This document shows, one piece after another, positions 9,123 to 17,979 of a stretch of 64,000 bases of DNA. Made by a program: the position numbers and the translations under genes. The DNA is taken from contig NZ_FOMR01000005.1 of assembly GCF_900112705.1 (NCBI RefSeq), positions 124,001 through 188,000 on the forward strand, written 5' to 3'. The notes below the pieces were generated by a model. The model saw only the letters and a program-made list of their open reading frames with translations. It made no database searches and was not told the origin of the DNA. Source of the stretch: Lentibacillus persicus. Its GTDB lineage: Bacteria; Bacillota; Bacilli; Bacillales; Amphibacillaceae. Each line of letters opens with the position of its first letter. The stretch's first letter is position 1.

Positions 9123-9725
9123 ATGGCACAATCCAAAAATATTGTATGGCATGACTCAAAAGTGACAAAAGAACATCGCCACGAGCTGAATAACCATAAG
9201 AGTGCCGTTATCTGGTTCACCGGTTTGTCCGGTTCCGGCAAGTCAACAATCTCAGTCGAATTGGAGAAAGAATTGTATAACCAGGGCGTACGCACCTATC
9301 GTCTGGATGGTGACAATATTCGTCACGGCTTGAATAAAAACCTTGGCTTCAGCCCGGAAGACCGTAAAGAAAACATCCGCCGCATCGGTGAAGTGTCCAA
9401 GCTGATGGTAGAGGCCGGCTTGTTTACATTGTCTGCCTTTATTTCCCCGTATCGCGAAGACCGGAATGAGGTGCGCGAGCTGATGGAAGACGGCGAGTTT
9501 ATCGAGGTATTTGTCGATGCCAGTGTGGCAACATGTGAATCCCGCGATCCAAAAGGGCTATACAAAAAAGCACGCGCCGGTGAAATAAAAGGCTTCACAG
9601 GCATTGACGCCCCGTACGAAGCACCGATCAACCCGGAAGTGACGGTGGATACGGACCAGCAAAGCCTTGAAGAGTCAGTCGAGACGATTGTTAAGTATTT
9701 AAAAGCGAAAGGATACCTGGCATAA
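9123..9725 (+). CDS. cysC: Adenylyl-sulfate kinase (APS kinase)
   Basis: Phosphorylates APS to PAPS with ATP. The protein has 200 residues, normal for CysC. The P-loop GLSGSGKS is at residues 34-41, the substrate loop [20 protein letters not shown] near 59-78, and FISPYREDR near 107. The stop codon overlaps the ATG of cysQ (TAATG), giving translational coupling. Together with Sat and CysQ it completes PAPS synthesis and PAP recycling. No APS or PAPS reductase is in the window. Confidence 0.96.
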   Translation: MAQSKNIVWHDSKVTKEHRHELNNHKSAVIWFTGLSGSGKSTISVELEKELYNQGVRTYRLDGDNIRHGLNKNLGFSPEDRKENIRRIGEVSKLMVEAGLFTLSAFISPYREDRNEVRELMEDGEFIEVFVDASVATCESRDPKGLYKKARAGEIKGFTGIDAPYEAPINPEVTVDTDQQSLEESVETIVKYLKAKGYLA

Positions 9726-10528
9726 TGGCTGACGTGAGCTTGAAGACACTGTTGGATATATCACTGGACGCCGGACGTGAGATTCTGGATGTGTATGAAA
9801 AAGATTTTGACGTGGAAACGAAGGCGGATGACTCACCCCTGACAGAAGCTGATCAGCGTGCACATCAGACAATTGTGCGCGGACTGCAGGAAGCGTATCC
9901 CGATGTGCCTGTTTTGAGTGAGGAAGGCAGCGATGTGCCATATGAAGATCGAAAGGACTGGCAGCAATTTTTCCTGGTGGATCCGCTTGATGGCACGAAA
10001 GAGTTTATTAAAAAAAACGGCGAATTCACGGTTAATATTGCCCTGATCGAGGACGGTTATCCGGTCCTGGGTGTCATTTATGCGCCAGCATTGGATACGT
10101 TCTACTTCGGCCGTGCCGAATTGGGTGCGTTTAAGCTTGAAAGTGCCTCCGCGATAGATGTGGCTGATGATGATGCCCTGATGGAGGCCAGTCTACAGTT
10201 GCCACTAGTCGAACCGGGCGATGTCGTTAACGTGGTGGCAAGCCGGTCACATATGTCAGAGGAGACCGAGGCATTTATTGAAGGACTGCGTGACGGTGAG
10301 CGTGACGTTGATGTGGTATCAGCAGGGAGCTCCCTGAAATTTTGCTTAGTTGCAGAAGGGAACGCCGACTATTATCCGCGCTACGCCCCAACAATGGAAT
10401 GGGACACTGGTGCCGGCCAGGCGGTCGTCGAGGCATCCGGCGGCCAAGTATTGCGCTATGAGGATAATAAGCGTTTTTATTACAACCGGGAGAATTTGAC
10501 GAATGGCTGGTTTTTGGTGAAAAGGTAG
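9725..10528 (+). CDS. cysQ: 3'(2'),5'-bisphosphate nucleotidase
   Basis: Inositol-monophosphatase-superfamily phosphatase of 267 residues that hydrolyses 3'-phosphoadenosine 5'-phosphate to AMP. This removes the inhibitory by-product of PAPS-using reactions. Metal-binding residues are visible as E66-E67 in LSEEGSD, D86-P-L-D89-G-T and the C-terminal WDTGAGQAVVEASGG. It is the last gene of the sulfate operon and overlaps cysC by one base. A strong inverted-repeat structure starts 18 bases after the stop. Confidence 0.93.
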   Translation: MADVSLKTLLDISLDAGREILDVYEKDFDVETKADDSPLTEADQRAHQTIVRGLQEAYPDVPVLSEEGSDVPYEDRKDWQQFFLVDPLDGTKEFIKKNGEFTVNIALIEDGYPVLGVIYAPALDTFYFGRAELGAFKLESASAIDVADDDALMEASLQLPLVEPGDVVNVVASRSHMSEETEAFIEGLRDGERDVDVVSAGSSLKFCLVAEGNADYYPRYAPTMEWDTGAGQAVVEASGGQVLRYEDNKRFYYNRENLTNGWFLVKR

Positions 10529-10545
10529 GTGTCTGAGGGGGACAA

Positions 10546-10600
10546 GGGGACGTGATCACTGTCCCCCGGGGGGACAAGGGGGACAGTGATCACGTCCCCC
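10546..10600. repeat. Inverted pair of GGGGAC/GTCCCC repeats at the end of the sulfate operon
   Basis: The segment 10546-10567 and the segment 10578-10600 are reverse complements of each other (core ACGTGATCACTGT against ACAGTGATCACGT), flanked by GGGG and CCCC runs. The transcript would fold into a very stable hairpin. It probably acts as the transcript end for cysQ although no T-run follows. It is the most elaborate copy of the palindrome family in the window. Confidence 0.7.
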
Positions 10601-10605
10601 GGGGG

Positions 10606-10667
10606 ATGGGCTGGCGCAACGAAACATGTGCCGGTGCAAGCAAGATATGGGCCGGAAGATCAAAGCG
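10606..10667. repeat. ATGGGC-type 20-21 bp periodic array, locus A
   Basis: ATGGGC, ATGTGC and ATGGGC begin at 10606, 10626 and 10647, i.e. at intervals of 20 and 21 bases. The first unit starts six bases after the end of the GGGGAC palindrome, the same offset as at 45592. The bases between are only loosely similar (often CGG then AA). No gene is seen in it. Confidence 0.55.
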
Positions 10668-10680
10668 AAACTGAGGCTGT

Positions 10681-11007
10681 GTTAAAGCAATTCTGCTGGA
10701 CTGGGCAGCCAAAGGCATCACCACCGTGGATTCTGCACAGGCCGAAGAAGCAGCCCTTCGCCGGAACAGGCAGCAGCAGACGGAATGGCGGAGGTCGAGT
10801 GGAGAGGTCGCTAGTGGGAGCGGCGATGGTGTGGGTGGCGCCAGTTGGCATGGCGCCGAATCCCGGGGAGTCACACCCGAATGTTTTAAAAAGCGCGATA
10901 TTGAAAAGAGGCAGAAGCGTGAAGCTAAGAAAGCCGAAGCACCGACGCGAAGTCCAGAAGCCGAGCAGGAGTTCCAGCGTTTGCTGGCGAGTTTTCGGAG
11001 CGGGTGA
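10681..11007 (+). pseudogene. 3' fragment of a second DnaD-domain gene
   Basis: The sequence is clearly homologous to the last part of the gene at 4750-5697. Shared protein segments are LDWAAKGIT, AQAEEAALRRNRQ and the tail APTRSPEAEQEFQRLLASFRSG split by a divergent middle. The N-terminal winged-helix and most of the DnaD domain are missing, and no start codon or ribosome site fits. The middle contains a glycine/serine-rich stretch in place of the REGTVPRE segment of the intact gene. It lies between two ATGGGC arrays and beside a GGGGAC repeat pair, so it may be the scar of a recombination or mobile event. Confidence 0.75.
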
Positions 11008-11066
11008 TGGGGTGTGTGATGGGGAGCGCCCCCATGGACGTTAACAGGAGCGGGAAGAAGCGTGAT

Positions 11067-11166
11067 ATGGGTGCGAACCCGGCAACATGGGCCGGAAACT
11101 GTTTATCATGGGCGCAGCCAAACAATATGGGCTTCAGAGCATGAACCCGAAAAAGGCAATATGAAG
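11067..11166. repeat. ATGGGC-type periodic array, locus B
   Basis: ATGGG or ATG-led units begin at 11067, 11087, 11108, 11127, 11141 and 11161 (intervals 20, 21, 19, 14, 20). The array begins 60 bases after the stop of the DnaD fragment. The last units have decayed to ATGAA. Confidence 0.5.
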
Positions 11167-11430
11167 GTTATATTGATGAGATACTCAATGCAAACGCCCC
11201 GAATGAAACCATTTTAAGAAACAGTTACCTTCGTCTTTGAAGAGAACATCACAGCAATTGCCGCGGCAGATGACATGATAGAATGAATTGGGCGCCTTAA
11301 TTCGCTTTTTTGCGTCCCATCCCTTTCGCCTGTCGAAGAAGATATGGAAGGGGTGGAGACTGTCACTTATGTCAACAGTATCAAATGGATTTAGTGACAG
11401 ATGTTATATTGTTTTAATTTCAGAAAGCAA

Positions 11431-11481
11431 AGGGAGTGTATTGCGAAGCGATAGTGCCCGCCGCACGCTTATACACTCCCT
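11431..11481 (-). terminator. Hairpin downstream of aroM
   Basis: AGGGAGTGTA (11431-11440) pairs with TACACTCCCT (11472-11481), with an inner AAGCG/CGCTT pair. On the minus strand it is followed by TTTGCTTTC, so it can serve as the end of the binding-protein/aroM transcript. The rest of 11167-11519 holds nothing else I can name. Confidence 0.6.
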
Positions 11482-11519
11482 AAACAGTAGGTAAAACTTA
11501 TAGCTGAGAATATTTAGTT

Positions 11520-12194
11520 TTAATATAATTCAGAAGCGGTCTTGAATACAATATTTCTAGATAACAAAACAGTTTTACTTGAATATTTTTTCACGATATC
11601 TTTCATCTTCTCAGTATACCCTATACAATCCAGAATAATTGTATTGATGTTATACTCTTCAAGTTCTTTTGCAGCCTTAATGAACGATAGCTCATCGAAT
11701 ACGTATGGCGAGCTTTCAACACAAATAGCATCAAAGCCTGCAGAATCCCACTTTTTTTCTATTACTTCAAATTGCTTTGCCAATGGCACGATGACGCCAA
11801 TTTGCCCTTTCTCTCTAAAAATACCTTGCGTAACATGATTTAATAAATAGTCAGGATATATGATAGGAATATGTGATTGAAACAGTTTAAATTCTCCTGT
11901 ACATGCGAGAATAATTAATTTAACTTGCTTTAGATTAAAGTCATCGATTATTTGTTGAATAATCGGGAGTGTTTTTTCTTTTGCCAGGGTAACTGATGTC
12001 CCATCTTTGAGTCTAGAAACAAGTGTACTTTGTCCGGTCTTGGGTTTTATTTGTTCTAAGTCGTTTCTATCAAAATTATCTAATACACCTCTTTGAATAA
12101 ATTCAACATCAGGTGGAAAAAACGTTTCAATTTCGGGTATTAAATCTGTCCTTGGAGCTTGCCCGATTGTAATAACGCCAATTTGTTTGTTCAT
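11520..12194 (-). CDS. AroM family protein
   Basis: 224-residue cytoplasmic protein. The N-terminal IGVITIGQAPRTDLIPEIE and the central LIILACTGEF are hallmarks of the AroM family, which belongs to the Asp/Glu/hydantoin-racemase-like fold. In that fold a pair of cysteines is often catalytic; here C is seen in ACTGEF, and further cysteines in AICVESSPYV and LDCIGYTEKM. The biochemical function of AroM is not established. It is encoded just after a peptide-binding lipoprotein, with a strong hairpin between, and across from DUF1177 and a peptidase. A role in handling an imported peptide or amino-acid derivative, perhaps a racemase, is inferred from context only. Confidence 0.82.
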   Translation of the reverse strand: MNKQIGVITIGQAPRTDLIPEIETFFPPDVEFIQRGVLDNFDRNDLEQIKPKTGQSTLVSRLKDGTSVTLAKEKTLPIIQQIIDDFNLKQVKLIILACTGEFKLFQSHIPIIYPDYLLNHVTQGIFREKGQIGVIVPLAKQFEVIEKKWDSAGFDAICVESSPYVFDELSFIKAAKELEEYNINTIILDCIGYTEKMKDIVKKYSSKTVLLSRNIVFKTASELY

Positions 12195-12214
12195 TAAAAT
12201 AACTCCTTTAAAGA

Positions 12215-12245
12215 AAGAGAAGTAGGTTCAACCCCTACTTCTCTT
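12215..12245 (-). terminator. Stem-loop between binding-protein gene and aroM
   Basis: AAGAGAAGTAGG (12215-12226) and CCTACTTCTCTT (12234-12245) form a perfect 12-bp stem. It lies between the stop of the solute-binding gene and the aroM start on the minus strand and has only a weak T-rich tail. It may be a partial terminator or a 3' stabiliser that keeps the binding protein in excess. Confidence 0.65.
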
Positions 12246-12251
12246 ACCAAA

Positions 12252-13868
12252 TTATTCTTCAAGTGAGATATTTACACCATTCGAGCTTACGATATAAATT
12301 GTTCCGTCAGCAGACAGGTTGAATCCTTGAACTTTCGAATTGATACCTGTTGCAATGTCTAAGTTATCAAATTCTATTGTTGCATAATCGTTCATGATCT
12401 CCGTAACAGCTTCTTGATATAATTCAGACCGTTCTTCTTGATCAGTTGTTTCTGATATTGCACGGTCTAGTAATTCATCAACTTTTTCGCTATCATATTC
12501 TTTACCGTTACCATTAGATCCATGTTGATTAGAGTGGAAACGCGGGTTAAGAAAGAAATATGGATCTGGGTACCAGGACCAGCCGCCAATGTTCATAGGT
12601 GCTTTGTTACCCGAAATCGTATCGGTTAAAGTCCCCCATTCAGAAACTTGAATGTTAACATCGATATTTAAATTTTCTTTCATTTGGTTTTGGAAGATTG
12701 TTGCATAATCAACACGCGTCTCTAGTACGTAAAGGTCAATTTCAAATCCACCTGCATATTTAGTTTCATCTAAAATGCTTTTCGCTTCTTCAGGGTCATA
12801 TTCAGCTTTTAAAGATTCAAAAGATTCATCATAACCCCATGAACTTTCAGGTAGAGGTCCATTTGCGACAGTTCCTCCACCCCACTGATGCACGCCTTCA
12901 ACAATCTCTTCAACATTAGTAGCTTTAGTAATAGCCTCTCTTACTTTAGGGTCAGCAGTAGGGCCTTGCTGATAGTTCATATCAAGGTAGGTGATGGAAA
13001 GACCAGGAGTTGATAATAATTCCAGGTTTTCATCTTGTTCGATAATTTCTCTGTTTTGCCCCTTAATGTCAGTAGCAATATCAATATCACCAGACCGTAA
13101 AGCATTTGTCATCATGGATTGATCAGAAATAAATTTAAAAGTTACACCATCAAGGTTAGGTTCCTCTCCCCAATAGTCTTCATGCTTAACTAAGTCTACT
13201 TGTTGGTCAGTTTGCCAGTCCTCAAGTTTAAATGGCCCTGTTCCGACAAGATGAGCCCCAAATTGGTCGCCCCAGCCCTCAACTTCTTCTTTCGGTACAA
13301 TAATGTTACCGGGATCAGTCAACATTGCTAGTAATGCCGAATTCGGCTCTTCCAAGTGAATAATTACTTCATGATCACCGGAAACTTCTACACTTTCGAC
13401 ACCATCTAAACGATTTTGTGCCGAGTTCTCTGCTGAACGCTCTAAACTGAATTTAACATCTTCAGCTGTCATTTTTTTCCCGTCTTGATATTCCCCTGCT
13501 TGAAAGTAGACATCGTCTCTTAATTTGAATGTATAGGACATCATATCATCTGCAGGTTCCCATTCCGTTGCCAGTGAGGGAACAAAATTTTGCAATTCTT
13601 TGTCGTATACAATTAACGTGTCAGCGATGGAACGCATAATTTGAGATTCATATTTTCCTGTGTAAAGGGTAGGATCCAGGGTTGCCGCATTTGATGATAA
13701 ACCGATGTTCAATACGCCACCACTAGAACCATTGCTTTCTCCTGATGCTTCTCCGCTACTATCAGTCTCTGCGTCAGAATCGGCTCCTGACGAACAGGCG
13801 ACTAATACCATGGATATAAAACCAAAGACAATAACAAAAAGCACTAACTTCCAATTATTTTTCTTCAT
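12252..13868 (-). CDS. Peptide-type ABC transporter solute-binding lipoprotein (family 5)
   Basis: 538-residue extracytoplasmic binding protein. Residues 1-25 are a lipoprotein signal with lipobox LVAC, giving a lipid-anchored Cys followed by a Ser/Gly/Asp/Glu-rich linker. The mature protein shows family-5 features such as LKDDVYFQ-type RDDVYFQAGEYQDGKKMTAEDV near 120, followed by ARSxENxAQNRLDG-like text, and ends in the usual helical region. It is transcribed away from the permease/ATPase genes at 14110-17963 and almost surely feeds that importer. Substrates of this family include peptides, nickel and opines; peptides or modified amino acids fit the neighbours. Confidence 0.92.
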   Translation of the reverse strand: MKKNNWKLVLFVIVFGFISMVLVACSSGADSDAETDSSGEASGESNGSSGGVLNIGLSSNAATLDPTLYTGKYESQIMRSIADTLIVYDKELQNFVPSLATEWEPADDMMSYTFKLRDDVYFQAGEYQDGKKMTAEDVKFSLERSAENSAQNRLDGVESVEVSGDHEVIIHLEEPNSALLAMLTDPGNIIVPKEEVEGWGDQFGAHLVGTGPFKLEDWQTDQQVDLVKHEDYWGEEPNLDGVTFKFISDQSMMTNALRSGDIDIATDIKGQNREIIEQDENLELLSTPGLSITYLDMNYQQGPTADPKVREAITKATNVEEIVEGVHQWGGGTVANGPLPESSWGYDESFESLKAEYDPEEAKSILDETKYAGGFEIDLYVLETRVDYATIFQNQMKENLNIDVNIQVSEWGTLTDTISGNKAPMNIGGWSWYPDPYFFLNPRFHSNQHGSNGNGKEYDSEKVDELLDRAISETTDQEERSELYQEAVTEIMNDYATIEFDNLDIATGINSKVQGFNLSADGTIYIVSSNGVNISLEE

Positions 13869-13892
13869 TGAATACCCCTTTCAAATAATTTG

Positions 13893-13924
13893 ATTCATAT
13901 AATGACACAACAATTCAAATAATG
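13893..13924. promoter_or_regulatory. Composite 32-bp repeat, copy 1 (candidate operator)
   Basis: ATTCATATAATG (13893-13904) and ATTCAAATAATG (13913-13924) start 20 bases apart. The whole 32-base block recurs in the same orientation at 14060-14091 with five differences by eye. A further related TTTCAAATAATT lies at 13879-13890. Copy 1 sits just upstream of the binding-protein gene on the minus strand. A regulator bound here could be the IclR or GAF-PucR protein of this island; that is a guess. Confidence 0.5.
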
Positions 13925-14059
13925 AATATATATTAAAATACCACAAAAGTTAATAAAGTGTAAATGTTTTTTTGGCAAAGTAGAAAAAAATATAAATTTT
14001 TTCATTTTTAATTATATTTATATTTACATAGATAATAAATCATGGTACCATTCATTTTA

Positions 14060-14091
14060 ATTCATATAGTAAAACAGCGATTCAAATAATG
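14060..14091. promoter_or_regulatory. Composite 32-bp repeat, copy 2 (candidate operator)
   Basis: ATTCATATAGTA (14060-14071) and ATTCAAATAATG (14080-14091) repeat the arrangement of copy 1 with the same 20-base spacing. The block ends five bases before the ribosome site of the permease gene, so a bound protein would block or control the divergent operon. The 135 bases between the two copies are almost pure A/T. Confidence 0.5.
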
Positions 14092-14109
14092 GGTCAAGGA
14101 GGGAGTTTT

Positions 14110-15072
14110 TTGCAAGCGTTTCTTATAAGAAGAATTTTACAATTAATACCGACATTATTTATTGTTTCGGTGATTGTTTTCTTGATAACTCGGATTCTGC
14201 CTGGGAACCCAGCAGCGGTTATGCTCGGGCCACAAGCTAGTGCTGAAGACATAGCGGCATACTCTGAGAAACTAGGGCTCAATGATCCAATGTACCAACA
14301 ATTTTTCGATTATTTAGTCAGCTTAATCACATTAGATTTTGGCAACTCGCTTTCCTATAATCAACCAATTATTGATTTAATTTTGGAACGTTTTCCTAAT
14401 ACGATTGTCTTGGCAATTAGTGCATTAATTATCGCAACGATTATTGGTGTGCCGGCTGGTATTATTGCAGCTAAGAAACAGAACACTATTGTAGATTATT
14501 CAGTTACCACACTGTCTTTGATAGGGGTTTCGATGCCAATTTTTTGGCTAGGGGTAATGTTAGTATTATATTTCAGTGTTAATTTGGGCTGGCTTCCGGC
14601 AACCGGTATGGGGTCACTTGAGAACGGCTTTTGGGATTTTCTGAGTCATCTTATTTTACCGAGTTTAGCGTTAGCGACAATACCTACAGCTCAATTTGCA
14701 AGAATAATACGGTCCAGCATGTTAGAAACTATTTCTCAAGATTACATTAAAACTGCTCGTTCAAAAGGTTTAAAAGAATCTATAGTTACTTATAAACATG
14801 CATTTAAAAATGCTTTAACACCTTTAATAACGGTAATGGGGTTGCAATTTTCCATGTTGTTAGGTGGAGCTGTATTAACCGAAACGATTTTTAGTTGGCC
14901 TGGTATGGGTTTATTAATTATAGATGCGATTGAAAAACGGGACTTTGTTGTTGTTCAAAGCACAGTTATTTTTATTGCGGTTATTTATGTCGTTATCAAC
15001 TTAATTGTAGATATTCTATATAAAGTTGTTAACCCGAAGGTAAACTTAGACTCCAATAATGGAGGTGCATAG
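14110..15072 (+). CDS. Peptide ABC transporter permease, DppB/OppB type
   Basis: About 320 residues from TTG 14110, chosen because AAGGAGGG ends six bases before it; an in-frame ATG at 14089 lies before that ribosome site and inside the candidate operator. The N-terminal helix FLIRRILQLIPTLFIVS, the GNPAAVMLG loop and the coupling loop KTARSKGLKESIVTYKHAFK are typical. It is first in a run of two permeases, two ATPases, DUF1177 and a peptidase. It is a paralogue of the gene at window start. Confidence 0.92.
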   Translation: MQAFLIRRILQLIPTLFIVSVIVFLITRILPGNPAAVMLGPQASAEDIAAYSEKLGLNDPMYQQFFDYLVSLITLDFGNSLSYNQPIIDLILERFPNTIVLAISALIIATIIGVPAGIIAAKKQNTIVDYSVTTLSLIGVSMPIFWLGVMLVLYFSVNLGWLPATGMGSLENGFWDFLSHLILPSLALATIPTAQFARIIRSSMLETISQDYIKTARSKGLKESIVTYKHAFKNALTPLITVMGLQFSMLLGGAVLTETIFSWPGMGLLIIDAIEKRDFVVVQSTVIFIAVIYVVINLIVDILYKVVNPKVNLDSNNGGA

Positions 15073-15076
15073 TGAG

Positions 15077-15970
15077 ATGGATACTGCTGAATCGATTGAA
15101 CAGGCAAAAGAACTTCAATATCAAAAAGCTAAAAAAGAACAATCCTTTCTGCGTAAGTTGTTAAGAAATAGATTTGCAGCGTTAGGTTTATTGGTTATAT
15201 TTCTATTAATCTTAACAGCTATTTTTGCCCCCTTTATTGCCACACATGACCCTTACGCTATGAACACGGCAAAAAGTTTGTTAAACGCAGGTGAATCTGG
15301 ACATCTTTTAGGTACCGATAGTTATGGACGTGATATATTCAGTCGTATCATATACGGATCACGTATATCGTTAATCGTTGGAATATCAGCTGTGTTATTT
15401 GGCGCCATATTCGGTTCGTTTTTAGGTTTGATTTCAGGTTACTTTGGCGGAAAAACTGATACGGTTATCATGCGATTTATGGACGGTATGATGGCGTTTC
15501 CTTTCATCTTATTGGCTATCGTCTTAATGACTGTTTTAGGCCAGGGTTTAGTTAACGTTATTATCGCGATCGGCATTTCAAATATTCCAGGATTTGCAAG
15601 AGTGGTTAGAGGTCAAGTATTAACTGTAAAGGAAATGGAGTATATTGAAGTGACCAGGTCATTAGGGGCGAAGCATGGAAGAATTATACTTAGGCATATC
15701 GTTCCCAATAGTATTGCCCCATTGATAGTTTATGCAACCATGGGTATTGCCGGAGCCATTATATCAGAAGCATCCTTAAGTTTCTTAGGTTTAGGTGTTC
15801 AACCTCCCACTGCTTCATGGGGGAGTATGTTGCAGGAAGGAAAAGATTATCTTGTACTGAGCCCGGAATTAGCAACTTTCTCAGGGTTAGCAATACTAAT
15901 TATTGTGCTTGGTATTAACCTGTTCGGCGATGGATTAAGGGACGCGCTTGATCCTAAGATGAAGTTATAG
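15077..15970 (+). CDS. Peptide ABC transporter permease, DppC/OppC type
   Basis: 297 residues from ATG 15077, preceded by GGAGGTG at 15061-15067; the first in-frame ATG (15059) lies upstream of that site. The protein has the cytoplasmic N-terminus KKEQSFLRKLLRNRFAALG, the LLGTDSYGRDIFSRIIYGS motif and the coupling loop EVTRSLGAKHGRIILRHIVP. It forms the channel together with the upstream permease. Nothing is missing relative to the family. Confidence 0.92.
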   Translation: MDTAESIEQAKELQYQKAKKEQSFLRKLLRNRFAALGLLVIFLLILTAIFAPFIATHDPYAMNTAKSLLNAGESGHLLGTDSYGRDIFSRIIYGSRISLIVGISAVLFGAIFGSFLGLISGYFGGKTDTVIMRFMDGMMAFPFILLAIVLMTVLGQGLVNVIIAIGISNIPGFARVVRGQVLTVKEMEYIEVTRSLGAKHGRIILRHIVPNSIAPLIVYATMGIAGAIISEASLSFLGLGVQPPTASWGSMLQEGKDYLVLSPELATFSGLAILIIVLGINLFGDGLRDALDPKMKL

Positions 15971-15985
15971 TTAGGTGGTGAAGGT

Positions 15986-17017
15986 ATGTCTGAACAATTA
16001 TTAAGTGTACAAGGTGTACAAGTCGAATTTAAATCAGGATCAATTATTACGAAAGCTGTAAATGGGGTCAGTTTTAACCTGGGGGAGAATGAAAGTTTAG
16101 GAATTGTGGGTGAATCCGGCTCCGGTAAAAGTGTTACAGCAACTTCCCTGCTTCGTCTAATTCCTAACCCTCCAGGTAAAATCACCAATGGAAAGGTTAT
16201 TTTTAAAGATAAAAATTTATTAGAGCTTTCGAATGAACAAATAAGAAAGATTCGCGGAAATGAAATTTCGATGATTTTTCAAGATCCGTCTACAAGCTTA
16301 AACCCTGTGTTTAAAGTAGGGGATCAAATAATTGAATCAATTCGAACGCATAAAAATATCTCAAAAAAAGAAGCAAGAAAAAAAGCAATAGAAATGCTTG
16401 ATTTAGTGGGTATTCCAGCGCCGGAGAAAAGGATTAATATGTATCCGCATGAATTTTCCGGGGGGATGCGCCAAAGGGTCATGATTGCAATAGCATTATC
16501 ATGTGATCCTAAACTATTAATTGCGGATGAACCTACTACTGCATTAGATGTAACAGTCCAAGCTCAAATTCTTAACTTAATGAAAGATTTACAAGAACAA
16601 CTCAACATGTCGATTATTATGATTACTCATGATTTAGGGGTTGTTTGGGAAACGTGTGATAAAGTTCTTGTCATGTATGCAGGTAAAGTTGTCGAGTCCG
16701 GAAGTGTGAAAGAAGTATATGAAAATCCGTTGCATCCCTATACGTGGGGTCTATTGGATTCTCAAATTACGGAATCACATGATAGTTTATCACCGCTGGC
16801 AACTATACCCGGCAGTCCCCCGGACTTGAGCCATGAAATTAAAGGCTGTCCCTTTGCGGACCGTTGCCCATTTGCTCAAGAACTCTGTTACGAGAAAGCC
16901 CCCGAGTTAAAGGAACCTATCGAGGGACATGCAGTCGCCTGTCATTTCCAAACTGAGGAGCATAAATTAGAGCGAAGGGAGGATGTATACTTCAATGGAA
17001 CCACTGCTAGAAGTTAA
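15986..17017 (+). CDS. Peptide ABC transporter ATP-binding protein, DppD/OppD type
   Basis: 343-residue ATPase with Walker A GESGSGKS, signature FSGGMRQR, Walker [13 protein letters not shown] and ITHDLG, plus the C-terminal CPFADRCPFAQELC cysteine motif of oligopeptide ATPases. It follows the permeases by 15 bases after GGTGGTGAAGG. It overlaps the start region of the next ATPase. Confidence 0.94.
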   Translation: MSEQLLSVQGVQVEFKSGSIITKAVNGVSFNLGENESLGIVGESGSGKSVTATSLLRLIPNPPGKITNGKVIFKDKNLLELSNEQIRKIRGNEISMIFQDPSTSLNPVFKVGDQIIESIRTHKNISKKEARKKAIEMLDLVGIPAPEKRINMYPHEFSGGMRQRVMIAIALSCDPKLLIADEPTTALDVTVQAQILNLMKDLQEQLNMSIIMITHDLGVVWETCDKVLVMYAGKVVESGSVKEVYENPLHPYTWGLLDSQITESHDSLSPLATIPGSPPDLSHEIKGCPFADRCPFAQELCYEKAPELKEPIEGHAVACHFQTEEHKLERREDVYFNGTTARS

Positions 17018-17963
17018 AGACTTAAAAAAGTACTTTCCAGTAGCTAATAATGCCCCATTTAAAAAGTCTACTCAAAGTGTAAAAGCTGTAGATGGTGTGA
17101 ATTTCAATGTCTATCCGGGAGAAACTTTGGGAGTTGTTGGAGAATCAGGATGTGGCAAATCAACGATGGCCCGTCTTGTTAATCAGTTGATTAAACCAAC
17201 TGATGGGGTTGTCAATTTTAAAAAAGAAAATTTAATTGGCATGGATTCAAATACTTTGAGAAGTACGCGAAAAAAAATTCAAATGATTTTTCAGGACCCA
17301 TACGCGTCTCTTGATCCCCGAATTAAGGTGGAGGAATTAATAGCAGAGCCCTTAGCTATTCATAAAGTGGGTAACAAAGAAAGTAGAAGAGCCCGTGTCG
17401 AAGAGTTGCTTGAAATTGTCGGACTTAATAAGCGCTTTGCTGACCGTTATCCTCATGAATTTTCCGGGGGACAACGACAACGTATAAATATTGCAAGAGC
17501 CTTAACTTTAAATCCCGAACTCATCATATGTGATGAGCCTGTTTCAGCTTTAGATGTGTCGGTACAAGCACAAGTCATTAATCTTTTAAAGAAACTGCAA
17601 GATGAGTTTAACTTAACTTATATTTTTATTTCACATGATTTAAATGTTGTCCGTTACATGTGCGACCGTATCGCGGTTATGTATTTAGGAAAAATTGTAG
17701 AAGTTGGGACCTATGAGGAAATATACTCGAACCCTCAACATCCATATACGAAAGCATTGTTCTCTGCGGTGCCTAAAGAGAGTCCATTTGAAGATAAAGA
17801 ACGGGTTATTTTAAAAGGGACCGTACCCAGCCCGTTGAATCCGCCTTCAGGGTGCAGCTTTCACGAACGGTGCCCGGTGGCGATTGATATGTGCCAATCT
17901 CAAGAGCCTGAAGTAGTGACCGCAAGTAATAAACATCAAGCTTCTTGCCATTTAGTTAACTAA
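16995..17963 (+). CDS. Peptide ABC transporter ATP-binding protein, DppF/OppF type
   Basis: About 322 residues from ATG 16995; ATG 16983 is in frame but directly abuts the AAGGGAGG site, so 16995 is preferred although the spacing of 12 is long. Walker A GESGCGKS, signature FSGGQRQR, Walker B LIICDEPVSALD and FISHDLN are present. The C-terminal CSFHERCPVAIDMC motif completes the family pattern. It closes the importer; DUF1177 starts 16 bases later. Confidence 0.92.
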   Translation: MEPLLEVKDLKKYFPVANNAPFKKSTQSVKAVDGVNFNVYPGETLGVVGESGCGKSTMARLVNQLIKPTDGVVNFKKENLIGMDSNTLRSTRKKIQMIFQDPYASLDPRIKVEELIAEPLAIHKVGNKESRRARVEELLEIVGLNKRFADRYPHEFSGGQRQRINIARALTLNPELIICDEPVSALDVSVQAQVINLLKKLQDEFNLTYIFISHDLNVVRYMCDRIAVMYLGKIVEVGTYEEIYSNPQHPYTKALFSAVPKESPFEDKERVILKGTVPSPLNPPSGCSFHERCPVAIDMCQSQEPEVVTASNKHQASCHLVN

Positions 17964-17979
17964 CTTAGGAGGAATTGAA

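Noticed and set aside
10586-11044. 152-codon open frame over the DnaD scar
   Set aside because: It runs in a different frame from the DnaD homology and through the palindrome and array; not a gene.
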